64,000 bases of DNA from Halomonas sp. ALS9. Lineage in GTDB: Bacteria; Pseudomonadota; Gammaproteobacteria; Pseudomonadales; Halomonadaceae. A model generated the notes under the pieces. It ran no database searches. It saw only the letters and a list, made by a program, of their open reading frames with translations, and was not told the DNA's origin. Of the stretch, positions 15,536 to 24,914 are shown in pieces; within the stretch, counting starts at the first letter, position 1, and each line of letters starts with the position of its first letter. Position numbers and translations under genes: made by a program. The DNA is taken from assembly GCF_001651035.1 (NCBI RefSeq), contig NZ_LXRG01000110.1, positions 418,486-482,485 of the forward strand, written 5' to 3'.

Positions 15536-17599
15536 ATGCCTCGTCTGCCGTTTGCTCGTCGTCCTTTGGCGCGCTCAATTTCCGCGCTGATTCCCGTCAC
15601 CGCAGCGCTGTTTTGCGCATCCGCCTATGCGCAAGAAGAGTCCGTTAACAATGACACTGTTGTCGTTACGGCCACTGCTCTTAAGGTCGATACTCCGCTG
15701 GTGGAAACACCACGCCCAGTTTCAAGCGTTGACCGCGAAGAGCTGGAAACCCGCAACGTTCAGCAATTAGATGAAACCTTCCGCTATCGCGCGGGCGTGT
15801 TGTCAGGCCATTTCGGTAGCGACAACAACACCGATTGGTTCAAGGTGCGCGGTTTTGATCAGTCCACTTACCAGGACGGCCTGCGTATCTATCGCGAAGG
15901 GTTTTATCAGTGGCTGCCGGAGCCTTATGGCCTGGAGCGAGTGGATGTCTTCAAAGGCCCCTCATCGATTCTTTACGGTGAGGCGCCTCCTGGCGGTTTG
16001 ATTAATGCAGTGAGCAAGCGCCCGACCGAAACACCCCAAGGCGAAGTAAACCTGCAACTCGGCAACCGCAACCATCGTCAAGTTGGGATTGATACCAGTG
16101 GCCCGGTGGGTGAGTCAGATGATGTACGCTACCGCTTAGTGGGCCTGTATAAAGAACGCGACGGCGATTTAGACGCCACGGATAATGAGCGCTACTATTT
16201 CGCACCGAGCTTGGCGGTGGATTTCAGCGACGATACAACCGTCACCTTCCTGGCCAGCGTGCAAAAAGATGATGGCGTCCCGGTGAACTCGTTCAAGCTG
16301 CCCTATGGCACCGTGGAGAACACGCCCTTTGGTCGTGTCGACCCGCAAACCAATCTCAGCGAGCCGGGTTACGATAAAGATGAGCGCACCCAGTGGGCGT
16401 TAGGCTACGAACTGCGCCACAACCTTAACGACACTTGGCGTTTCGAGCAGGATTTACGTTACAGCGAGCTGGATTTAGAGCTGCGCAGCACCTACGCCTT
16501 CTTTATGGCGGATGAACGGCAGGCAGCTCGTGGCCACGTCTACCGCGACGGCACCATCGATAGCTGGACGGTCGATAACCGTATGGTCGGTAACTGGTAC
16601 ACCGACCGCACCGAAAACACGCTACTGCTGGGGGTGGATTATCAAAACCTCGGCGTGAGCGGCCAAGAAGCGGATCCTTTCCCGTTCGGCGATCCTATCG
16701 ATATCTTCAACCCCACTTATGGCAATTACACGCCGGTGGGCGCGGATGATTTGCTTACCCGTGAAATCGATAAAGAGCAGACGGGCCTGTATGCTCAAAA
16801 TCAACTGCGCATTGATGACCGCTGGGTGCTGCTAGGCGGTGTGCGCTATGACCAAGCAGAGACCGAAAACAGTAACCTAACGGCGGGAACGACCCAGCGT
16901 TCAGATGACGATCAGGTATCTTGGTCGGGCGGCGCTATGTACTTGGGTGAAAACGGCGTTAATCCCTACATCAGTTACACCGAGTCCTTTGACCCGCTGG
17001 GCCGTGTGGATAGCGACGGTGATCTTTATGACCCCCGTGAAGGGCGCCAGTGGGAAGCGGGCGTTAAGGTGGCCCCCTTTGGTTGGGATGGTTACGTGAC
17101 GGCGGCGCTGTTTGATTTGGAAGAGAGCAATACGCTGGTGAACTCACCAACTGGCTTCCAGGTGCAGGAAGGCAAACGTACTTCTCAAGGTTTTGAGCTG
17201 GAAGGCGTTGGCTATATTACTGACGATCTAAAAGTCACCGCGGCCTACACCTACACTGATTCACGTCTGGAAGACGATGACCGTGCGCCGTTAATCCCGC
17301 GTCACCAGGCCTCTACCTGGCTGGATTACGCCTTTACTGGCGGCGCGCTGAAGGGTGTGACGCTGGGCGGCGGCGTGCGGTATGTGGGCAGCACCGTTGA
17401 TACCAGTGTCGCTGATAACACAGAAGTAGATAGCTACACCCTGTTCGATGCCATGGTGGGCTATGAGTTTGCCGACGGCTGGCAGGCCCAGGTCAACGTC
17501 AACAACCTAACGGATAAAGAGTACGTGGCCAGCTGTGAATACTGGTGCTACTACGGCGAATCTCGCAGTGTGATAGGTAGTGTCAAATATAGTTGGTAA
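15536..17599 (+). CDS. TonB-dependent siderophore receptor (FhuA/FhuE-like)
   Basis: A 687-residue outer-membrane receptor. It begins with a signal peptide (cleavage near 'ASAYAQEES'). A TonB-box-like 'DTVVVTATAL' follows, then a plug domain (about 55-165) with 'VRGFDQSTYQDGLR', 'VDVFKGPSSILYGE' and 'PPGGLINAVSKRP'. A 22-strand barrel follows, ending in 'SVIGSVKYSW' with a terminal aromatic residue. This plug pattern is that of siderophore receptors of the ferrichrome/coprogen group; the ligand is not determinable. It stands alone behind a Fur box, without an adjacent ABC transporter. Confidence 0.9.
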   Translation: MPRLPFARRPLARSISALIPVTAALFCASAYAQEESVNNDTVVVTATALKVDTPLVETPRPVSSVDREELETRNVQQLDETFRYRAGVLSGHFGSDNNTDWFKVRGFDQSTYQDGLRIYREGFYQWLPEPYGLERVDVFKGPSSILYGEAPPGGLINAVSKRPTETPQGEVNLQLGNRNHRQVGIDTSGPVGESDDVRYRLVGLYKERDGDLDATDNERYYFAPSLAVDFSDDTTVTFLASVQKDDGVPVNSFKLPYGTVENTPFGRVDPQTNLSEPGYDKDERTQWALGYELRHNLNDTWRFEQDLRYSELDLELRSTYAFFMADERQAARGHVYRDGTIDSWTVDNRMVGNWYTDRTENTLLLGVDYQNLGVSGQEADPFPFGDPIDIFNPTYGNYTPVGADDLLTREIDKEQTGLYAQNQLRIDDRWVLLGGVRYDQAETENSNLTAGTTQRSDDDQVSWSGGAMYLGENGVNPYISYTESFDPLGRVDSDGDLYDPREGRQWEAGVKVAPFGWDGYVTAALFDLEESNTLVNSPTGFQVQEGKRTSQGFELEGVGYITDDLKVTAAYTYTDSRLEDDDRAPLIPRHQASTWLDYAFTGGALKGVTLGGGVRYVGSTVDTSVADNTEVDSYTLFDAMVGYEFADGWQAQVNVNNLTDKEYVASCEYWCYYGESRSVIGSVKYSW

Positions 17600-17635
17600 G
17601 GTTTCGATCTAGCTAAGGCTTTCGATCCGCCTAAA

Positions 17636-17670
17636 CACCCACGACCTGTGGTTTGCGCAGGTCGTGGGTG
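17636..17670. terminator. Bidirectional hairpin terminator
   Basis: CACCCACGACCTG (17636-17648) and CAGGTCGTGGGTG (17658-17670) form a perfect 13-bp stem with a nine-base loop between the convergent receptor and ABC ATPase genes. No long T run follows on either side. Confidence 0.75.
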
Positions 17671-17683
17671 CGTTCATGACCGA

Positions 17684-18406
17684 CTAAACGACCGACTTTA
17701 GAAAAGCAGCAGTTTCCGGTTTCTGTGGGTTATCGATTACCTGGTCGGGAGGGCCAATTTCGTGAACTAAGCCTTCACGGAAAAAGGCCACGCGGTCGGA
17801 TACGTCCCGGGCGAAGGGGATCTCATGGGTCACCAAAATCATCGTCATCCCGTCTTCAGCCAGTAGGCGCATGGTATCGAGGACTTCGCCTACCAGTTGC
17901 GGGTCGAGGGCCGAGGTGGCTTCGTCGAAGAGCATATAATCCGGCGACATGGCCAGCGCCCGGGCAATCGCCATGCGCTGTTGCTGGCCACCGGAGAGCT
18001 TGCCGGGAAATACCTTGAGCTTATCCGCAAGACCCACATGGGTGAGCTGTTTAACGGCTAACTCTTCAGCTTCAGCCCGGCTCTTGCCCAATACTTTACG
18101 CGGCGCCAACATGACGTTTTCCAGCACGTTTAGATGCGGAAAGGCATTCCACTGCTGGAAGACAATGCCTATTTTCTGGCGCAACTTATTGATGTCGGTG
18201 CCTTTGGCATGCACCTCGGTGCCATCGACGCGAATCGAACCGCCCTGAATATTTTCCAGGCCGTTGATGCACATAAGCAGGGTCGATTTCCCCGAGCCAG
18301 AGCCCCCCACAATAGACACCACTTCGCCCTTTTGGACGGTTAGGTCGACACCCTTGATCACTTCCAGGTCTTTAAACGACTTGTGTACCTTTTCGATCTC
18401 AATCAT
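17684..18406 (-). CDS. Polar amino acid ABC transporter ATP-binding protein
   Basis: A 240-residue ABC ATPase of the amino acid (GlnQ/HisP) class: Walker A 'GGSGSGKST' (~34-42), Q-loop 'VFQQWNAFPHL', signature 'LSGGQQQRMAIARAL' (~137), Walker B 'YMLFDEATSALDP' and switch 'VTHE'. It would energise the two permeases encoded just upstream, importing the ligand captured by the binding protein at 21627. The ATG at 18406 overlaps the permease stop. Given the surrounding catabolic genes, the cargo is probably a hydroxyproline isomer (inference). Confidence 0.9.
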   Translation of the reverse strand: MIEIEKVHKSFKDLEVIKGVDLTVQKGEVVSIVGGSGSGKSTLLMCINGLENIQGGSIRVDGTEVHAKGTDINKLRQKIGIVFQQWNAFPHLNVLENVMLAPRKVLGKSRAEAEELAVKQLTHVGLADKLKVFPGKLSGGQQQRMAIARALAMSPDYMLFDEATSALDPQLVGEVLDTMRLLAEDGMTMILVTHEIPFARDVSDRVAFFREGLVHEIGPPDQVIDNPQKPETAAFLKSVV

Positions 18407-19067
18407 TCTGCTGCCACCTTTTTTCCACTTGGGCACCTAGGCGGGATACCACCAAGCTGATGAGGTAATAGATTAGCCCTGCGATGCACAGCACCAGCAG
18501 TGGCTCCTGAATGCGCGTAACGATGGCCTGGGAGGCACGGAGCAATTCAATGATTCCGATCCACATCACCAGCGCGGTATCTTTCATGGCCGAGAGGGAG
18601 AGGTTGAGCCAGCCGGGAAAGGCTACCCGGGTCGCTAGCGGCATCACCACGTAACGCAGGTCTTGCCAGTAGGTCATGCCCAGCGAACGGCTGGCCAAGC
18701 GCAGATTCTGGGGCACCGAGAGCACACCGCTGCGCACGATCTCGGTGCAGAAGGCGGCCACATAGACCCCCAGCACCACACAGCCAACAGTGAAGGCACT
18801 CCAGTCCAGCCCCACAATGCTCTTGAGCGAATTGAACAGCACAAACTGGATAAGCAACGGTACACTGCGAAAGATATCCAAAAACCACCCTAGCGGGATG
18901 GTAGCCCGGGGTAGTAGGGCGCGCAGAAATCCGCAGGAGACGCCCATAAAGGTACCGAGTAGCATCGACCAGAAGGTCAGTAGCAGCGTGACCCAGGCCC
19001 CTTGAAGCAAAAATAACAGGTCGTTCCAGGTAAAGCTGGTTGAAAACGAAAAGCCGGTTGAAAACAT
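18399..19067 (-). CDS. Amino acid ABC transporter permease (second)
   Basis: A 222-residue HisM/GlnP-type inner-membrane permease with five predicted helices. The EAA-loop region 'ASRSLGMTYWQDLRYVVMP' faces the ATPase, and 'LDIFRSVPLLIQFVLF' is the N-terminal family signature. It pairs with the permease at 19078-19743 and the ATPase whose gene overlaps its stop codon. Genes are spaced by 10 bases or less, indicating one operon. Confidence 0.9.
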   Translation of the reverse strand: MFSTGFSFSTSFTWNDLLFLLQGAWVTLLLTFWSMLLGTFMGVSCGFLRALLPRATIPLGWFLDIFRSVPLLIQFVLFNSLKSIVGLDWSAFTVGCVVLGVYVAAFCTEIVRSGVLSVPQNLRLASRSLGMTYWQDLRYVVMPLATRVAFPGWLNLSLSAMKDTALVMWIGIIELLRASQAIVTRIQEPLLVLCIAGLIYYLISLVVSRLGAQVEKRWQQND

Positions 19068-19077
19068 AGTCAGGCCC

Positions 19078-19743
19078 TCAATAGCGGAATAGCCGCCAGG
19101 CCAACAGCCGGGCTATCGCTACGATTAGTTTGGCGATCAGGTAATAGATCACCGCTGCCAGCGCAAATAATTCAAAGGTGCGAAACGTCCTGACGTTGTA
19201 ATCCTGGGTTACGCCAGTGAGGTCGTTATTCAGGCCAACGATAACCCCCAGCGACGTCATTAATACTGCCCAAACCATCTGGTTCGTGATGGGGTAAAAA
19301 ACGATCCGCAGGAGTTGGGGCACTACCACCAATCGATACGCCTGGAAGCTGCTCATCCCCAAGGAACGGGCCGCACGGACTTGGGTGTCGGGAATCGCTT
19401 TAAGGCCGCCACGGAAATTCTCAGCCAGATAACCCGCGTTGTTGAAGGTGATCCCGGCCAGCAAGGCAGCCCAGGAACTGACATGCAAACCGATAGCGCC
19501 CAGGCCGAAATAGACGATGTAGATCTGGAACAGCGCAGGGGTGTTGCGGGCGATTGATACCCAGGTGCCTGCTACTGCCCGCGTGGCAAGGTTGGGGGTC
19601 TCCCGCATCGCCAGCAAGGCAAGAGCGATCAAGACACCGAAGATCATCGATAGCGCCGCGGTCTCAAAGGTGACAACAGCGCCTTCGAGCATATCCGGCA
19701 GGGCTCTTAAGGCAGTTCGCCACTGGAAGGTATAATCAAACAT
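19078..19743 (-). CDS. Amino acid ABC transporter permease (first)
   Basis: A 221-residue HisQ/GlnP-type permease with about five helices. It has the family signatures 'GTWVSIARNTPALFQIYIVY' (N-terminal half) and 'VRAARSLGMSSFQAYRLVV' (EAA loop). It follows the aconitase-X gene after three bases, with AAGGAG before its ATG. That tight coupling of a dehydratase gene to transporter genes ties uptake to hydroxyproline breakdown. Confidence 0.9.
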   Translation of the reverse strand: MFDYTFQWRTALRALPDMLEGAVVTFETAALSMIFGVLIALALLAMRETPNLATRAVAGTWVSIARNTPALFQIYIVYFGLGAIGLHVSSWAALLAGITFNNAGYLAENFRGGLKAIPDTQVRAARSLGMSSFQAYRLVVVPQLLRIVFYPITNQMVWAVLMTSLGVIVGLNNDLTGVTQDYNVRTFRTFELFALAAVIYYLIAKLIVAIARLLAWRLFRY

Positions 19744-19746
19744 GGC

Positions 19747-21540
19747 TCAGTGTGCTCCTTGGCGAGTTGCAGCGGCTGTTAGCCAGGTGGGTAGCCGACC
19801 ACTGGCTTCTCCGCTGCAGGCGGTCTCGACACACTCGGCGAGGTTGCCGAAATGCACCTGACGACCGACTAGCCCGGGGGCGTAGTGGGCATATTTGCCC
19901 GAGTTGGTCATTAGGGTGCGTGCCGTTGTCGGTACTACGGGCTCACCCAGCATGCACCAGCAGGTATCGTTGATAAGCTGGGCACCGAAACGCTCCAGGG
20001 TGGTGACGTACCCCGCCGCGCTAGCGTCGGCATAAACTGCCCGCCCCAAGGTGACCGCGATGGCCACATCGGGATGTTTACGGCGTCCTGAACAGAGCGC
20101 CGCCAGTGCTGCGCATTCGCTCAATGAGAAGTGGGGATTGCCCAAGCAGACAAGGTCTACCTGGGGCGTTTCAGCGTGATCCAGTTCGTACCAGCTAGCG
20201 AGTAGGTCGTCGGGCTCAATGGCCAACACTCGCGAGGGCGGGAGTTCACCAAGGGCTTGGGATTCGCTCATCGCTTCTGGGGTAATCTGGCTAATATGGA
20301 ACATCGGTGCGGCAGAGGTAGTAGCGAAAGCCGCGCCAAACGCTTTGAGATCATCGCGGCTGGGCGCTGTCTCCTCCAGACCGCAAAGCAACGGTATTTC
20401 GCTGCCGCAGAGCAGCCCGACGTGATACCCCAGCAATGGCCAGAAAGCGTCATCCAGTGTATCGAGTGGCTTGATGTCGATACGCAGCGTGGCAAAACGA
20501 CCCTGGTCGCGGTGTGTCCCAACTAAGGGGGCACGACCCGTTAAGGCGATGCAGATATCCAGATAGTCAGGGTATTTCAGCGTTCGTGCCGCCAGCACAC
20601 TGTTGGCATAAACGACAGCGTTGGATTCCGCCCAGACGACCTGATCGCCGGCCTTGGGGGCGCTGTCGAGTAAATAGGGTGCGCAGGTGTAACTGAGCTG
20701 CGCGCCCATGGCCATGTAGGCATTGCCTAACGCACTGGCAGGCTCGCCGAAAGCGGGGTCGATGCCCTGCGCCCGCCAGCGGCACTGATCAACCGATATA
20801 GAATTGAGTGTGGTTGGTACGCGCACTTGCGCGCCCCATTCCACTAACTGCTCAGCGAAGCGCAAACTGGCAGGGCCGGTATAAATACAGCCGTCTATGT
20901 GCGCTTGGCTGATGTCTATCAGTTGGTCGGCGCCTTGAAGCTCAGCCATTCGTAACACGATGCGCATCGCCTCCTGAGCTGCCTTACCATGGTGACCACT
21001 GAGGAGCGCGTGGTCGCTTTCGCTGAGCGATACGCGGGAGGGTTTTGGGCTGAAGGGCGCTGGTGTAGATGGGTGAGAGTCGGTGTTGTTCACCTTTGCT
21101 GCCCAATCGCCCAAAGGAAGAGTGTCGAAAAGACTTATTTTTTCATTTTCAATACGCGCAAAGCGTCTTTGGCGAAGCGTGGTAAACGCCTTTGGGCCGA
21201 CGCACACTACCGGGATAGAGGATTTAAACAGTGTTTCGGCAACGATGACCCCTAGAGTCAGGATCTCTTCTTGATCGGCGAATATCAGTGCAGCGGGGGC
21301 GTTGTCGCCGGTAAGCAGTTCAAGCAACACGCTGCTACCGGTGCAAGAACCGCGTCCACTAGGCAGTGCGAGTATGCGTCCGGCAAGACACTGGCCTCTC
21401 AACGGATGATGACAGTCAATAATCTCGCCACTGAACGGATCAACGCCACCCCAGAAGCTCAAGCCAACGTCGGTATACAGTAGTTCGCCCTGGGCTGAAC
21501 CACAAACCAAACTACGACCGGTGAGCGAAATATTAGACAT
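19747..21540 (-). CDS. Fused aconitase X (cis-3-hydroxy-L-proline dehydratase type)
   Basis: A 597-residue protein joining a small swivel domain (DUF126, about 1-130) to the large aconitase X domain (DUF521, about 165-590). Recognisable are 'SGRGSCTGSSVLLELL' in the swivel part and 'ISQAHIDGCIYTG', 'FGEPASALGNAYMAMGA' and 'WAESNAVVYANSVLAART' in the large part. Bacterial aconitase X enzymes dehydrate cis-3-hydroxy-L-proline to pyrroline-2-carboxylate using an iron-sulfur centre. The location between transporter genes and near 4-hydroxyproline enzymes supports that role. Archaeal relatives act on mevalonate 5-phosphate, which does not fit this context. The ATG at 21540 begins the swivel domain directly; an upstream extension to 21594 is not needed. 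Confidence 0.82.
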   Translation of the reverse strand: MSNISLTGRSLVCGSAQGELLYTDVGLSFWGGVDPFSGEIIDCHHPLRGQCLAGRILALPSGRGSCTGSSVLLELLTGDNAPAALIFADQEEILTLGVIVAETLFKSSIPVVCVGPKAFTTLRQRRFARIENEKISLFDTLPLGDWAAKVNNTDSHPSTPAPFSPKPSRVSLSESDHALLSGHHGKAAQEAMRIVLRMAELQGADQLIDISQAHIDGCIYTGPASLRFAEQLVEWGAQVRVPTTLNSISVDQCRWRAQGIDPAFGEPASALGNAYMAMGAQLSYTCAPYLLDSAPKAGDQVVWAESNAVVYANSVLAARTLKYPDYLDICIALTGRAPLVGTHRDQGRFATLRIDIKPLDTLDDAFWPLLGYHVGLLCGSEIPLLCGLEETAPSRDDLKAFGAAFATTSAAPMFHISQITPEAMSESQALGELPPSRVLAIEPDDLLASWYELDHAETPQVDLVCLGNPHFSLSECAALAALCSGRRKHPDVAIAVTLGRAVYADASAAGYVTTLERFGAQLINDTCWCMLGEPVVPTTARTLMTNSGKYAHYAPGLVGRQVHFGNLAECVETACSGEASGRLPTWLTAAATRQGAH

Positions 21541-21626
21541 AACGTCATCTCGTTCGTTGGGAAGGGCGCGCCGCCAGAGCGGCGCGCGGTACATGGTTGT
21601 AAGTGGTTAGTTGTGTCACGTGGCGA

Positions 21627-22439
21627 CTAGTAATAAACGCCGGGTACGGTCAGATCGACGGGGTCGCCGCCCACCCACTTGTCGTAGAGTTCCGCATAAC
21701 GCCCGGTGCGTACTTGCTGGTTAACGAATAGATTTAGGTAATTTAGCAGGCCGTACTCTGTGCGATTGGCGGCTAGGGATACGTAGTCAATGACGTAGGG
21801 CGCTTCACCCGCAATTTTCAGCCCCTCATATTTGCCGGATTCGAGAGTCGAGGAAGCAACCGTGTTGGTGACCACGGTGGCGTCGATATGGCCTTGCGCG
21901 ACGGCCAGAATAGTATCGTTCTGGGTTTGATAAGCGCGGAAGCTGCCATCGCCCCACTCGTCCACATCCTCCTCCAACGCCATGGCCTCATAAGTGCCGC
22001 TGGTGTTGCCCACCGGGCGTCCCTGCAGATCATCGTATCCTTCGATACCGGTGTCATCACGGGTCAGGACGACCATCTGGAAGGCGAAGTAGGGAATGGT
22101 CATGCCAACGGTTTTGGCACGCCCCAAGGTGTCAGACGTGGAGGCGACAATCACATCAGCGCGTCCGGAGACCAGCGCGGGAATACGGTCGGGGAAGGGG
22201 GTTTCAACGATTTCAGCATCGACTTCGAGGACATTGGCCAGGTCGTTACAGTAGTCGACATCGAAACCTGCAGGTTGGTTGTTATCGTCGCGAAACCCCA
22301 TGGGGGGGAAGTCGAGGGTAACGGCGCAACGTAGGGTTCCAGAGCTAATTATTTCATCGAGTTTGTCAGCCTGTGCCTGACCGATGACGGATACACTCAA
22401 GATAGCGGAAAGCGCTAATGGAGCGGTCTTGTTTATCAT
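21627..22439 (-). CDS. Amino acid ABC transporter periplasmic binding protein
   Basis: A 270-residue type-II binding protein with signal peptide (1-24, ending 'IGQAQA'). SBP_bac_3 features: 'LRCAVTLDFPPMGFRDDNNQ' at the mature N-terminus, 'AGFDVDYCNDLANVL', 'IPALVSGRADVIVAS' and 'NTSGTYEAMALEEDV'. It delivers the ligand to the two permeases encoded downstream. The ATG at 22439 follows AGGAGGTCAAGA, a strong ribosome binding site. It is the first gene of the transporter operon, behind an AT-rich promoter region. Confidence 0.9.
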   Translation of the reverse strand: MINKTAPLALSAILSVSVIGQAQADKLDEIISSGTLRCAVTLDFPPMGFRDDNNQPAGFDVDYCNDLANVLEVDAEIVETPFPDRIPALVSGRADVIVASTSDTLGRAKTVGMTIPYFAFQMVVLTRDDTGIEGYDDLQGRPVGNTSGTYEAMALEEDVDEWGDGSFRAYQTQNDTILAVAQGHIDATVVTNTVASSTLESGKYEGLKIAGEAPYVIDYVSLAANRTEYGLLNYLNLFVNQQVRTGRYAELYDKWVGGDPVDLTVPGVYY

Positions 22440-22786
22440 TCTTGACCTCCTAGGTGGGCTTTGCTTGGCTGTAAGAGACAGCAAACTTAGTATTTATTAT
22501 TTCGGATACGATTTGCAAGTTTTGCAGTCATTAATTCTGATCTAAAACTAATATGTTGTTTTAATTGCTTTAAATAGAAAATTCGAGCGGTGGTGTGCGA
22601 TGAAATATTAATAAAAATGTGGGCAGAAGCCGCTATATCACTACTTTAGCGCCTCAGCGTTGAAACAGATCACGCAAGGGGAAAACATAAAATACTGATG
22701 GGTTGGGCAGCGATTAGAATATCGCTGCCCTGCATATTGAGAGGGCAGGGCTTAGTGATCTAAGCCCTGTCTGAAAAGTCAGTGGC
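22440..22786. other. Promoter region of the ABC operon and 3' region of the GntR gene
   Basis: No gene is supported. The segment is AT-rich from 22480 to 22620, as expected for a regulated promoter. A perfect 10-bp stem (CAGGGCTTAG / CTAAGCCCTG, 22746-22769) lies just downstream of the GntR stop. Confidence 0.55.
22746..22769 (-). terminator. Hairpin after the GntR regulator gene
   Basis: A perfect 10-bp stem with a four-base loop starts 18 bases past the stop of the minus-strand GntR gene. There is no T tract, so termination strength is uncertain. Confidence 0.55.
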
Positions 22787-23452
22787 TTATTCGGAAAGCC
22801 GGTTAGGTAGGTGATCGTAGAGTGTCCGGCACACGCCGATAATATGTTGCTCAACCAGCGCTGCCGCCTCGTCGGCGTTGCCTTTGCGGCAAGCGGCGAT
22901 AATCGCGCGATGTTCAGTGTCGGCGCGGGCTTTGCCTTTTGATAAGCTCAATTGCAAGCGAAGATAGCGCTCAACCTTATCGTGAATAGATCGAATCAGA
23001 CCCATCATAAAGGGGCGCTGCGCAGGCTCGTAGAGGCAGGCGTGGAGCTCCCAATTCAAGGCGGCCCAGCGGCCAACGTCGTCCTCACGGTTGAACTCGT
23101 CGCAGATGCGTTCGGCGTTGTCGAAGGTTTCCGAACCCATGTTGGGTACCGCGAGGCGAATGGCCTCTACCTCAAGCAGAACGCGTACTTCGAACATCTG
23201 GGCAAGCTCGGGTTCAGAGATCTTGGTGACCACGGCGCCTTTGTTGCGCTGGAACAGCACCAATCCCTCCGCCTCCAGACGCTTGAGTGCCTCCCGAACC
23301 GGGATTTTGCTGACATTGAACTTATTCGCAATGTCATCCTGACGTATCGGCTCACCCTCTTCGATTTGGCCAGCAATAATGGCTTCGCGCAGGTGCTTGA
23401 CGATCACCTCAGAAGTTGAAGGGGTAATGCCGAGGTTAGGTGCGTTAAACAT
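22787..23452 (-). CDS. GntR-family regulator, FCD (FadR/VanR) subgroup
   Basis: A 221-residue regulator. The N-terminal winged HTH spans about 8-75 ('IRQDDIANKFNVSKIPVREA', 'LKRLEAEGLVLF'). The C-terminal all-helical FCD ligand-binding domain spans about 85-215, with metal-binding-type residues in 'WELHACLYEPA' and 'EHRAIIAACRKGN'. It lies between the two hydroxyproline gene blocks and is the obvious candidate for their control. An inverted repeat TATAC-N8-GTATA at 23491-23508, just upstream of the start, may be its own operator. The ATG at 23452 is preferred over a TTG at 23464. Confidence 0.87.
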   Translation of the reverse strand: MFNAPNLGITPSTSEVIVKHLREAIIAGQIEEGEPIRQDDIANKFNVSKIPVREALKRLEAEGLVLFQRNKGAVVTKISEPELAQMFEVRVLLEVEAIRLAVPNMGSETFDNAERICDEFNREDDVGRWAALNWELHACLYEPAQRPFMMGLIRSIHDKVERYLRLQLSLSKGKARADTEHRAIIAACRKGNADEAAALVEQHIIGVCRTLYDHLPNRLSE

Positions 23453-23490
23453 GGTAAATGACAACTATAAGAATCCGTAGGTGAGAGAAA

Positions 23491-23508
23491 TATACGAGAT
23501 ACTGTATA
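23491..23508. promoter_or_regulatory. Inverted repeat upstream of GntR gene, possible operator
   Basis: TATAC and GTATA are separated by eight bases, about 40 bases upstream of the GntR start. Short inverted repeats with a TGTATAC-like core are typical FCD-GntR targets. A related TTATACAATAT lies upstream of the epimerase gene near 26942, but the similarity is modest. Confidence 0.35.
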
Positions 23509-23586
23509 CCAACTCAGCATTTTGCAATTTATTTTTTTGCCTCAACGGCGTCGCTTAATCGTTAAGCTTTTTGGAATGTTGTCGAT

Positions 23587-23614
23587 TTTTTCCTGTCAGC
23601 TTTTTCCTGTCAGC
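23587..23614 (-). repeat. 14-bp tandem duplication across the dehydrogenase stop codon
   Basis: TTTTTCCTGTCAGC occurs twice in tandem (23587-23600, 23601-23614). The second copy contains the TGA stop (plus-strand TCA at 23610-23612) of the minus-strand FAD dehydrogenase gene. Confidence 0.85.
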
Positions 23615-24914
23615 TAAAACGGCTTAACCGGTAGGGCGATAAGTCAGCCACCCGCTGAGAGTGAGAGCTCGCTGCTAGGTCGGCAATAATTTCTGCTGTC
23701 AGCGCTGCCTGGGTCAAGCCAAGGTGGTGATGCCCGAAGGCCAGTAAAACCTTGCCATCTTTGACACTGTCGATAATTGGCAGGGAATCGGGCAAAGAAG
23801 GGCGAAAACCCATCCAGGGCTTGGCATCGCTGCTATCCAGCTCACTTCTAAACAGTCCCTGGCTGAGTTTATGTAGTTGCCAAGCGCGCTGCATATTGGC
23901 CTGCCGCTTAAGGCCGGCAAACTCAACTGTCCCCGCCAGGCGTAGCCCTTCATCCATTGGTGTCATAATAAAGCGGCGCTCCAGCGACGTAACCGCCACC
24001 GGAAGGCGTCCCCGTTCATTCGGCAGCATCAGGTGGTAGCCCCGCTCGGTATCCAGGGGGGGTCGTATACCCGTTAGCGCGGCGGCCAACTTGGCCGAGT
24101 GGGCGCCGCAGGCTAACACTACTTTACTGGCCGTCACGGGTGACGCATTGTCAGTCTTTAGAGTGACTCCCTGATCATTGACATGTCCCGTTAGCACCGT
24201 GGACTGCCTGAGCTCTACCCCGTTCGCTTCGGCGGCCTGCACCAGCGAGTTAACTACCTGCCAGGGGTTGATAACATGGGCGGTACTTGGGAAAAACAGG
24301 CCCCCTTGAATGTTATCTGACAATTGAGGGGCAACGTCGCGAATGGCATCACCCGTCCAGCCCTCTACCGGGACTTGCTGCTCGACCATTCGTGCCCGCA
24401 GCACTTCCAACTCGTCGGCAGCGTCGGCCTTTTCGTATACCAGGAAAGAGCCTTCTTCTTTTAACAAGTGCCTGCTATCGACGCTGTCAAGCAGCCGCTG
24501 CCAGGCGGCCAAACTCTGCTCATTGAGTGCGCGAATACCCGCCACGCTAGCTTGATAGGGGGCTGGGCGCAGGTTCCATAGTAACCGAGTGAACCAGGGC
24601 AGCGCTTTCGGCATGTAGCGCCAATCCAGCCGCAATGGGCCCATGGGGTCGCGTAGCATCTTAGGCAGTTGCTTTACGATGGCGGCATCGGCAATGGGGA
24701 AGACCTGCTCCGTTGCCATATGCCCAGCATTGCCATAGGAGGCCCCCATCCCGGGAGGCTGGCTATCCAGCACCACGACCCGCAGACCTTGTCGACTTAA
24801 CGCCAGGGCGCAAGCGGTGCCAATGATACCCGCACCGATAACGACGACATCAGCCGCTACATTGGTGGCGCTGGCAGCCGGGGGGTGTGCGCCCGTGGTG
24901 TTCTCTGGCTTCAT
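23610..24914 (-). CDS. FAD-dependent D-amino-acid dehydrogenase (cis-4-hydroxy-D-proline type)
   Basis: A 434-residue DadA-type flavoenzyme. Near the N-terminus is the dinucleotide fold 'VVIGAGIIGTACALALSRQG'. 'DSQPPGMGASYGNAGH' and, near the C-terminus, 'PWMGFRPSLPDSLPIID' and 'LAFGHHHLGLTQAALT' are FAD-contact blocks typical of the family. In bacterial 4-hydroxyproline degradation such an enzyme oxidises cis-4-hydroxy-D-proline to pyrroline-4-hydroxy-2-carboxylate, passing electrons to the respiratory chain. The ATG at 24914 overlaps the preceding gene's stop (ATGA). Context with an epimerase and a DapA-like deaminase makes this assignment better than generic D-alanine dehydrogenase. Confidence 0.85.
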   Translation of the reverse strand: MKPENTTGAHPPAASATNVAADVVVIGAGIIGTACALALSRQGLRVVVLDSQPPGMGASYGNAGHMATEQVFPIADAAIVKQLPKMLRDPMGPLRLDWRYMPKALPWFTRLLWNLRPAPYQASVAGIRALNEQSLAAWQRLLDSVDSRHLLKEEGSFLVYEKADAADELEVLRARMVEQQVPVEGWTGDAIRDVAPQLSDNIQGGLFFPSTAHVINPWQVVNSLVQAAEANGVELRQSTVLTGHVNDQGVTLKTDNASPVTASKVVLACGAHSAKLAAALTGIRPPLDTERGYHLMLPNERGRLPVAVTSLERRFIMTPMDEGLRLAGTVEFAGLKRQANMQRAWQLHKLSQGLFRSELDSSDAKPWMGFRPSLPDSLPIIDSVKDGKVLLAFGHHHLGLTQAALTAEIIADLAASSHSQRVADLSPYRLSRFS

